A stretch of 51,777 nt of DNA from Acinetobacter pragensis (GTDB lineage Bacteria; Pseudomonadota; Gammaproteobacteria; Pseudomonadales; Moraxellaceae): assembly GCF_001605895.1 (NCBI RefSeq), contig NZ_LUAW01000002.1, forward strand, positions 1 to 51,777, written 5' to 3'. The translations under genes were made by a program, and so were the position numbers. The notes under the pieces are model-generated. The model was not told the origin of the DNA, made no database searches, and worked only from the letters and a program-made list of their open reading frames with translations. Below, in pieces: positions 45,843 through 51,777 of this stretch. Numbering within the stretch: the first letter of the stretch is position 1; each line of letters starts with the position of its first letter.

Positions 45843-47629
45843 ATAGCTACAAAGCCCCTCTCAAAGATCTAAGCTTTATCTTCAACCATCTTTTAGATCA
45901 AGAGCAATTGGCTCAGCTTCCGGGTTTAGAAGACTTAGGTGTAGATCTGTACGAATCTATTTTAGATGAAGCAGGTAAATTTGCCACCAATGTGCTTGAT
46001 CCGATCAATGCCAGCGGTGACCGTGAAGGTTTAAAAATTGCCGATGGTGTAGTTACGACACCGAAAGGTTTTAAAGAAGCGTATGCGCAGTACACGCAAG
46101 CAGGCTGGAACAATATTTCCTTAGAGCTTGAGTTTGGCGGTCAAGGCTTACCTTATATTTTATCGACTGCGGTCAATGAAATCATGATGTCTGCGAACAA
46201 GTCCTTTGTGATGTGCTCAGGTTTGACCATTGGCGCGATTGAAGCGATCAGCCATGCAGGTTCAGATGAACTGAAGCAAAAGTATTTGCCAAAACTGGTA
46301 TCAGGCGAATGGGGCGGTACCATGAACCTGACTGAGCCGGGTGCGGGTTCAGATGTCGGTGCGTTAAAAACCAAAGCCATTGATCAAGGAGATGGTACTT
46401 ACCGCATTCATGGTCAAAAAATCTTTATCACTTTTGGTGAGCATGATTTTACCGACAACATCATTCACTTAGTGTTGGCACGTCTGCCTGATGCACCTGA
46501 AGGTGTGCGCGGTATTTCGCTATTCCTAGTACCAAAATTCATGGTCAATGATGATGGTTCATTGGGTGAGCGCAATGATCTGCGCTGCGTATCCATTGAA
46601 CATAAGCTCGGCATTCATGCCAGCCCAACCTGTGTGATGGCCTATGGTGATAACGAAGGTGCACAGGGTTATTTAGTTGGCGAGAAAAACAAAGGCCTTA
46701 TGGCGATGTTCGTGATGATGAACATGGCGCGTTTAACTGTAGGCATGGAAGGTGTTGCTTTAACCGAACGTTCTTACCAAGCGGCGCTTGATTATGCGCG
46801 TGAGCGTTTACAGGGCGTAGACGCTGAAACTGGGCAATCAGTTGCGATTATTGAACATGCAGATGTACGCCGTCAGCTGTTGCAAATGAAATCTAATGTA
46901 GAAGCCATGCGTGCGCTGTCGTTATTTATTGCGCAAGCGCAGGACATTAGCTTCCGCCATGCAGATGCAGAGGTATGTCAGCACAATCAGGGTTTAGTGG
47001 ATTTACTGATTCCAGTCTTTAAAGCATGGGCGACTGAAACAGCATTAAAAACCACAACCACAGGCATTCAAGTGCATGGCGGCTTGGGCTTTATTGAAGA
47101 AACGGGTGTAGCGCAATATTTGCGTGATGCCGTGATCAGCGTGATCTATGAAGGTACAACGGCTATTCAAGCAGCCGACTTAGTGGGCCGTAAAGTGGTG
47201 AAAGATCAGGGCAAAAACTTAGGCGTACTGATTGGCTTAATGAAGCAAACTTTAGCTCAAGCAGAAGCCAATGCAGATCTGGCGGATATTGCCTTTGAGC
47301 TGAAATATGCCATTGAACTGCTGGAACAGCATAGCCGCGCAATTGCAGGGCAGTTTATGCAGTCAACTAAGCAGGCGCTTTCGGTTTCTGTACCGTACTT
47401 AATGCTGACGGGTTTAGTGACAGGTGCATGGCAATTGGCGCAAAGCGCTGTCAAAGCATCTGAGCTTTTGGCCGCAGGCGATAGCAACGTCAACTTCTTA
47501 AAAGGCAAAATTGAAACGGCACGTTTCTATCACAAAGCGGTATTACCAGAAATCCGTGGGTTGGCTTATACGGTGAGCAATACAGGCAGTGTTATTACAG
47601 GTTTTGATAACGTCTATTTTGGTGAATAA
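45839..47629 (+). CDS. acyl-CoA dehydrogenase, long form with C-terminal extension (DmdC-like)
   Basis: A 596-residue flavoprotein that introduces the alpha,beta double bond into an acyl-CoA. The core shows GGTMNLTEPGAGSDVGALKT and HGQKIFITFGEHDF for FAD binding, and VISVIYEGTTAIQAADLVGR with the catalytic Glu near residue 440. The last 130 residues are the acyl-CoA dehydrogenase C-terminal domain of the long subfamily that includes methylmercaptopropionyl-CoA dehydrogenase (DmdC) and phenylpropionyl-type enzymes. The ATG overlaps the ligase stop, giving coupled translation. Confidence 0.87.
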   Translation: MNSYKAPLKDLSFIFNHLLDQEQLAQLPGLEDLGVDLYESILDEAGKFATNVLDPINASGDREGLKIADGVVTTPKGFKEAYAQYTQAGWNNISLELEFGGQGLPYILSTAVNEIMMSANKSFVMCSGLTIGAIEAISHAGSDELKQKYLPKLVSGEWGGTMNLTEPGAGSDVGALKTKAIDQGDGTYRIHGQKIFITFGEHDFTDNIIHLVLARLPDAPEGVRGISLFLVPKFMVNDDGSLGERNDLRCVSIEHKLGIHASPTCVMAYGDNEGAQGYLVGEKNKGLMAMFVMMNMARLTVGMEGVALTERSYQAALDYARERLQGVDAETGQSVAIIEHADVRRQLLQMKSNVEAMRALSLFIAQAQDISFRHADAEVCQHNQGLVDLLIPVFKAWATETALKTTTTGIQVHGGLGFIEETGVAQYLRDAVISVIYEGTTAIQAADLVGRKVVKDQGKNLGVLIGLMKQTLAQAEANADLADIAFELKYAIELLEQHSRAIAGQFMQSTKQALSVSVPYLMLTGLVTGAWQLAQSAVKASELLAAGDSNVNFLKGKIETARFYHKAVLPEIRGLAYTVSNTGSVITGFDNVYFGE

Positions 47630-47649
47630 GTTTTGGAGAATAAGACCTA

Positions 47650-48051
47650 ATGGCCTTTGATTTAAAAGCATGTATTGACAGTTTACAGCCCCCAGCAATT
47701 CATACTTTTCTTGGCGGAAAGATTGAAAGCATTCAGCAGGATGAATGGCAGGCGGTGATCAGCTATCAGCCGCGTCCTGAATTTGCCAATCCAATGGGCC
47801 AGCTGCAAGGCGGCATGCTGTGTTCCATGCTGGACGATGCTATGGGGTTATTTGCTATGCTGGCGCAAGAAGGTGCTCCTACAGTCACAGTGATGATGAA
47901 TATTTCATTCTTAAGACCTTGTCAGCTGGAACAGGTCGAAGTGCAGGTATCTTTTGTCCGTCAAGGCCGCCGCTTTTCAAATATTGAAGCTGTGGCTTAT
48001 CAGCACGCTAAAGCCGTGGCAAAGGCAACAGCAGCATTTACACCTGTGTAA
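47650..48051 (+). CDS. PaaI-like hotdog thioesterase
   Basis: A 133-residue hotdog-fold protein: EFANPMGQLQGGMLCSMLDD near residues 45-65 carries the active-site helix, with QGG in place of the more common HGG, and VTVMMNISFLRPCQ follows. It hydrolyses acyl-CoA, probably to free CoA from a dead-end or final aromatic acyl-CoA in this pathway. Starts 20 bases after the dehydrogenase, with GGAG upstream; last enzyme gene before the porin. Confidence 0.82.
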   Translation: MAFDLKACIDSLQPPAIHTFLGGKIESIQQDEWQAVISYQPRPEFANPMGQLQGGMLCSMLDDAMGLFAMLAQEGAPTVTVMMNISFLRPCQLEQVEVQVSFVRQGRRFSNIEAVAYQHAKAVAKATAAFTPV

Positions 48052-48333
48052 AGGGTAAATAGCCAAATACAGACCATGATCTTTGCCTGCTTCCGATGTG
48101 GGCAAAGAGTAACTATATCGCTTTACAGATTTTTTTTTAATGCTTAGGCATGTATGAATGAATGGCATCAGGATGATGCATCGGGGAAGCAGGGAGAATC
48201 ATTTGAAAGCACGTATGACTTAAAGATCATGAATTAGCAGCTGTCTAAAACAGCACACCATCTCAGGTATCAACTTAAATTTCTATTGGCATTTGCCAAT
48301 GGAACAGGGAACTTTTGTCTAAGGATTTTGAAC

Positions 48334-49593
48334 ATGAAAAAAACAGTATTGGCTGCACTGTGCACATTAACATTTGCCTCAAACAGTGTCTGGGCGGACT
48401 TTATAGACGACAGCAGTGTTGCTGTGACGGCGCGTAACTTTTATTTAGACCGTAATTTTACCGATCCAGAAGTGAAGCAATCTGCTGCCCGTCAATGGTC
48501 ACAAGGTTTTATTTTAAATGCTAAGTCAGGTTATACCGATGGCCCAGTTGGCCTAGGTGTAGATCTGTATGCAGGTGCAGGTTTTAACCTATGGGGCAAA
48601 GAAGGTTATCAAGGCACCTCATTAATGCCTGTAGATAAAAATGGCGATCCAGCTGATTCTTTTGGCAAAATTGGCCTAACCGCAAAAGCTAAAGTGTCAC
48701 AAACTGAAATTAAGGCGGGAACACTATTTCCCAACACACCTGTTTTAGTCGGTTCTCCAGCACGTTTACTTCCGCAAATCTACCGTGGTGTAGCACTAGA
48801 ATCAAAAGATTTAGAAAACTTCAAACTAGAAGCGGGTTATGTAGACCGTGTGACGCATCGTGATTCGACCAACTGGGAGAAAATCAAACTTTCAGGCGCG
48901 AACATGAAATATCCTTCAGTAGAAACGTCTGGCTTGCATTATGCGGGCGGCTATTACTACTTTAACCCTGAACGTGTGGTTGGGTTATTTTATGGCAATC
49001 TGCATGAGGTCTATGATCAATATACGCTGTGGGTGAAAAACACGTATCATTTTGATGACCGTTATAGCGTATTTAATGACTTCCGTTATTTCCGTACAGT
49101 CGATGAAGGTGCAGCTTTAGCCGGTAATATTGATAATCATCACGGCAATATGATTGTAGGCGTCGGTATTGATAACCATAAAATCAGCGGCGGCTATATT
49201 CATAACTCGGGCGATACAGGCTTTCCTTACTTAAGCGGCGGCGAAGCGAATACCTTTATTGACTCTTGGGCGAGCGACTTTTTAAACCCAAATGAAAAAG
49301 CGTGGTCCATCCGCTATGACTACGACTTTAAAGATCAACTGCCAGGTTTGAAATTGATGACGCGCTATACCAAAGGCTCAGATATTCATCTTGAAAATTT
49401 AAAACCGGGTCAGGAGCTGGAAGAGCGAAAATTTGGTATTGAACTGAGCTATCAGCTGAAAAGCACACCGTTAAAGGGTTTGTTTATCCGCTTGCGTCAT
49501 GAAGACTACAAAAATGATTTCGGCCCAATGGCGACCTTTAAAACAGCCAAAGAGCAACGTGTGAATATTGACTATACGTGGAAGTTTAAATAA
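48334..49593 (+). CDS. OprD-family outer-membrane porin
   Basis: A 419-residue porin with signal peptide (ends SNSVWADF) and the OprD opening DSSVAVTARNFYLDRNFTDP. The beta strands include GFILNAKSGYTDGPVGLGVD and the chain ends in NIDYTWKFK. Members take up basic amino acids or small organic and aromatic acids; here the acid degraded by the operon is the likely cargo. An in-frame start at 48286 exists, but AAGGA before 48334 and the signal peptide fix the start. It lies 282 bases after the thioesterase gene, which leaves room for its own promoter. Confidence 0.87.
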   Translation: MKKTVLAALCTLTFASNSVWADFIDDSSVAVTARNFYLDRNFTDPEVKQSAARQWSQGFILNAKSGYTDGPVGLGVDLYAGAGFNLWGKEGYQGTSLMPVDKNGDPADSFGKIGLTAKAKVSQTEIKAGTLFPNTPVLVGSPARLLPQIYRGVALESKDLENFKLEAGYVDRVTHRDSTNWEKIKLSGANMKYPSVETSGLHYAGGYYYFNPERVVGLFYGNLHEVYDQYTLWVKNTYHFDDRYSVFNDFRYFRTVDEGAALAGNIDNHHGNMIVGVGIDNHKISGGYIHNSGDTGFPYLSGGEANTFIDSWASDFLNPNEKAWSIRYDYDFKDQLPGLKLMTRYTKGSDIHLENLKPGQELEERKFGIELSYQLKSTPLKGLFIRLRHEDYKNDFGPMATFKTAKEQRVNIDYTWKFK

Positions 49594-49638
49594 AAGGGCT
49601 TTATAAACTGCATTAGTAATGTAGTGGCATCATTAAAG

Positions 49639-49690
49639 AATGGCAGATTAAATGCGTTATATGAATGGACGATTGATTTGCCATTTTTTT
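49639..49690 (+). terminator. intrinsic terminator after the OprD-like gene
   Basis: AATGGCA (49639-49645) and TGCCATT (49679-49685) pair, extended by a few further bases, and are followed by a T run. The loop is long (33 bases), so efficiency is uncertain. Confidence 0.55.
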
Positions 49691-50014
49691 TAAGTACTTA
49701 GATTAGCATTTGAAGTGCAACAGCATGTTCTTGGAATAATCTACTTAAAGTAGATAAAATTAAAAAAGATGATATCTAGGTTAACATCGTAGAATTATCC
49801 AATAAGTTGGTTTTGATCAAAGTTGAATCTTTAATTAATTACAATTGATTTTTAACGGTATTTAATACGGTATATTTGATTCTATAAAAAATAATTTATA
49901 TTCAAAACAATGTGTTATTGAATATTTCTTGTGCGCGCTGAGCGCACTATCCCTAATAAACCAAAATGTTCAAAGCAACAGTACAAATAAAGAAAATGTA
50001 AAGTTGAAGTAATT
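49691..50014. other. 324-base AT-rich spacer, no gene seen
   Basis: Only one structured site is visible: GTGCGC-GCTGA-GCGCAC at 49931-49947, a GC-rich hairpin in AT-rich DNA beyond the 3' end of the minus-strand Fic gene. It could stop Fic transcription, although no T run follows on that strand. Confidence 0.4.
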
Positions 50015-50746
50015 CTAAATTCCTAAAACGACTTGATATGGCTTGAATCCCTCTAAAACAGCATCAGCGACCAATTGAATAAAAGGCTCGGTCTTTTCAT
50101 AAGCCATCCATTGATCCAAAGCATCATAATAAGCCAATCGATTTTCAACTGTGATAACACAAGGTGGGTAACCAGCTTTAAGCAACTCTAGGTTCATCAA
50201 TAGACGTGATGTACGCCCATTTCCATCAATGAATGGATGGATACCGACAAAATCTGCATGTACTTTAGCTGCACGTTCAATAGGATGAAGTTTATGTGCC
50301 TCCAAGTTGTACCAATCGACTAGCTGAGCCATTTTGTCATTTAGTAATGTATAGTCGGGTGGGGTTGTTGTAGCACCTGAAATTAATACGTTTTGCTGGC
50401 GATAACGTCCTGCATTCTCGTCATCGATATTCTTTAGAATGAGCTGATGGATATTTCTAATTTGCCATTCAGAAAATGGTTCTTCTTTTCGAATGATGTC
50501 TTCAACATAAAAAATAGCATTTCTATGATTAATGGCTTCGAAGTGTTCTCTTAATGCTTTTCCTCCTACAGTAATTCCTTCTAAGACTACTTTGGTTTCT
50601 AATAGAGTGAGCGTATTACCTTCAATTGCATTGGAATGGTAAGTCCATCTAACAATAAGATCTTCTTGTAAGTTTTTGACAATAGAAGAGGAAAGAGGGC
50701 GATGTTGATCTAATTTAGCTTTTAAATCATCAATAATTTCAAACAT
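50015..50746 (-). CDS. Fic-domain protein (class II, self-inhibited AMP transferase type)
   Basis: A 243-residue Fic protein. The catalytic motif HPFIDGNGRTSR near residue 180 has every expected residue (His, Phe, Asp, Gly-Asn-Gly-Arg, Arg). The N-terminal inhibitory helix motif SNAIEGN near residue 40 has the Glu that blocks ATP in class II Fic enzymes. It probably transfers AMP to a protein target when inhibition is released; the target is unknown. An in-frame start at 50803 exists, but the ATG at 50746 has AGGACAGAGG close upstream. No antitoxin gene is adjacent, as expected for class II. Confidence 0.88.
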   Translation of the reverse strand: MFEIIDDLKAKLDQHRPLSSSIVKNLQEDLIVRWTYHSNAIEGNTLTLLETKVVLEGITVGGKALREHFEAINHRNAIFYVEDIIRKEEPFSEWQIRNIHQLILKNIDDENAGRYRQQNVLISGATTTPPDYTLLNDKMAQLVDWYNLEAHKLHPIERAAKVHADFVGIHPFIDGNGRTSRLLMNLELLKAGYPPCVITVENRLAYYDALDQWMAYEKTEPFIQLVADAVLEGFKPYQVVLGI

Positions 50747-50980
50747 TACCTCTGTCCTTGAATTCTCATTTATAAGCAATAATACATTAAAAATAATTTT
50801 CAATATATGAAATGTTATAACATTTTAATTACCATCAAAATTTAAATGTGCTATAGTCATACATACATTCAAAGGTTTTTACTTAGCCTTAAGTATCAGA
50901 AATATCTATTAAAATTTAGTGGGTCAAAATTGGGTCAATGAAATATATTTTTTGTTATAAATTACATAAAAACAGTTGCT
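50747..50980. other. 234-base spacer with a short direct repeat
   Basis: AT-rich, no gene seen. GGGTCAA occurs twice within 18 bases (50922-50939). The promoter of the minus-strand Fic gene should lie near 50760-50880. Confidence 0.35.
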
Positions 50981-50983
50981 TGG

Positions 50984-51014
50984 GTTTTGAGTTCAATTGA
51001 CGCCACCTCCACCA
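50984..51014 (+). other. putative attachment site: tRNA/tmRNA 3'-end-like segment
   Basis: The segment GTTCAATTGACGCC followed by ACCTCCACCA resembles the T-arm and acceptor 3' end, including CCA, of a tRNA or tmRNA gene, but no tRNA body is found upstream. A strong terminator follows at 51069 and an integrase gene at 51206. That combination is typical of the attachment-site copy left when an integrative element uses the 3' end of an RNA gene. The T-arm pairing is poor, so this is a tentative call. Confidence 0.5.
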
Positions 51015-51068
51015 AAATTCCCGATTAAAGATGATTACCAATAATCAAATTTAATCAAAAAAATGAAT

Positions 51069-51105
51069 AAAAGCCTTGGTTTAGCAATAAATCAGGGCTT
51101 TTTTT
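51069..51105 (+). terminator. strong intrinsic terminator
   Basis: A 15-base stem (AAAAGCCTTGGTTTA with TAAATCAGGGCTTTT, two G-U pairs) closes a GCAA loop and runs into a T tract. Its place 55 bases after the CCA-like end suggests it is the native terminator of the RNA gene whose 3' end is copied here. Confidence 0.85.
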
Positions 51106-51205
51106 CTGCCTGCTGTTTATCAGCGTCTGTTATTGTAAGTCATTGATAATTGCTTTCTATCAAATATACTTGTGACACAATAGTGACACGCGTGTAACAA
51201 CAAGA

Positions 51206-51777
51206 ATGCTTACAGACATCCAAGTTAAAAGTCTTAAACCAAAAGAAAAGCGATATTCAATGGCAGATGGGGAAGGGCTTTCTATTGAGGTTTTTCCTAC
51301 TGGGAAAAAGAAATGGGTGCTTTCATATCGAATTGAAGGAAAGCAGACCAGGAAACAGCTGGGTGAATATCCCGAAGTCGGCTGTAAAGAAATAAGAAAA
51401 GTTGCACGGGACTTTAAAGCCGAGGTTTCAGGTAAATCAAAGATCTCTCATTATTTAAAACAAGTGTGTGATGAATGGTTTGAATTAATGAGCCCGCAGT
51501 GGTCTAGTGAAAAATATATCAGCACGGTTAAATACCGTTTGGACTACATTACAGCAGATTTTTTAGAGCTGCCTTTAGATGAAATCACTCGTTTTCAGGT
51601 TTCATCAAAAGTGAAAGAAATAGTGGCCAAAGGAACACTCGAAACGGCCACACGTTGTCTGCGCCTACTCAATGCAGTTTTTAATTTTGCGATCGCATCA
51701 GGATATACAGAAAAGAACCCTTGTATCTTAGTCGGGGAGCTTATTCCTGAGCATGAGGTTCAAAGCTATCCATGTTT
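51206..51777 (+). CDS. tyrosine-recombinase integrase, P4/DUF4102 type, N-terminal part (cut by window end)
   Basis: Open frame of 190 codons to the window end, with no stop. The start MLTDIQVKSLKPKEKRYSMA and DGEGLSIEVFPTGKKKWVLS are the DUF4102 arm-binding domain of P4-like integrases. TRKQLGEYPEVGCKEIRKVA follows, and from about residue 85 comes the core-binding SAM-like domain (HYLKQVCDEWFELMSPQWSS). The catalytic R-H-R-Y domain lies beyond the window. It marks an integrated genomic island or prophage extending to the right. Confidence 0.88.
   Translation, partial: MLTDIQVKSLKPKEKRYSMADGEGLSIEVFPTGKKKWVLSYRIEGKQTRKQLGEYPEVGCKEIRKVARDFKAEVSGKSKISHYLKQVCDEWFELMSPQWSSEKYISTVKYRLDYITADFLELPLDEITRFQVSSKVKEIVAKGTLETATRCLRLLNAVFNFAIASGYTEKNPCILVGELIPEHEVQSYPC

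Noticed and set aside
45839..47629. Specific assignment of the dehydrogenase as DmdC of DMSP breakdown
   Set aside because: Long acyl-CoA dehydrogenases of this type act on many substrates and the AAHS permease points to an aromatic acid; kept only as an alternative.

Overview
The window reads as chromosomal DNA of an Acinetobacter species. The strongest evidence is the gene order at the left end, pcaF-B-D-K-C-H-G followed by quiB-C-X-A and then divergent pobR/pobA. This is the pca-qui-pob supraoperonic aromatic-acid cluster known from Acinetobacter baylyi ADP1. Protein sequences, moderate to low GC content and short intergenic gaps agree with that.

Layout. (1) 1-12155: protocatechuate branch of the beta-ketoadipate pathway (pcaF partial, pcaB, pcaD, pcaK, pcaC, pcaH, pcaG), then periplasmic quinate/shikimate oxidation (quiB, quiC, quiX porin, quiA PQQ dehydrogenase). 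(2) 12304-14992: a decayed IclR regulator (pobS-like), pobR and divergent pobA; 4-hydroxybenzoate becomes protocatechuate and feeds block 1. (3) 15370-27016: an accessory catabolic island. It holds a SnoaL-like orphan, a Spinster-like MFS permease, an AraC regulator, an opine-dehydrogenase-family protein, a 3-hydroxyacyl-CoA-dehydrogenase-family protein, a MarR regulator, and an operon of amidase, flavin monooxygenase, SnoaL protein, Rieske dioxygenase alpha and beta, and SDR. That operon matches the indole-3-acetate (iac) set H-A-I-C-D-E with an IacR-like regulator, but no B, F or G partner is seen. It is the best candidate for an undescribed pathway here. (4) 27124-30373 (minus strand): a cyanide-insensitive bd-type quinol oxidase (cioA, cioB, and a 35-aa DUF2474-like protein), followed by a small Xre regulator and a NifX-like protein behind an inverted repeat.

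(5) 30526-38259: an AT-rich metal-uptake block with two divergent DUF2946 His-rich proteins, two TonB-dependent receptors, an NlpE-like lipoprotein with a cysteine cluster, and a PepSY membrane protein. Copper or iron acquisition or handling is the likely theme. (6) 38600-39515: an IS5-family insertion sequence whose transposase frame is full length but interrupted by four codons, all TAG. Its right end carries an outward TTGACA in front of a TetR gene. (7) 40171-49593: a MarR regulator divergent from an operon for CoA-dependent breakdown of an imported carboxylic acid (AAHS permease, FadB-like fusion enzyme, acyl-CoA ligase, acyl-CoA dehydrogenase, hotdog thioesterase, OprD porin). (8) 50015-51777: a class II Fic protein, a tRNA/tmRNA 3'-end-like segment with a strong terminator, and the start of a P4-type integrase gene cut by the window end, marking the edge of an integrated element.

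Functional logic: blocks 1 and 2 form a complete route from quinate, shikimate and 4-hydroxybenzoate to beta-ketoadipyl-CoA. Blocks 3 and 7 are further acid- or aromatic-catabolic operons, each with its own permease and MarR-type regulator, placed next to that core as is usual for supraoperonic clustering in this genus. No rRNA gene, complete tRNA gene or CRISPR array was seen.
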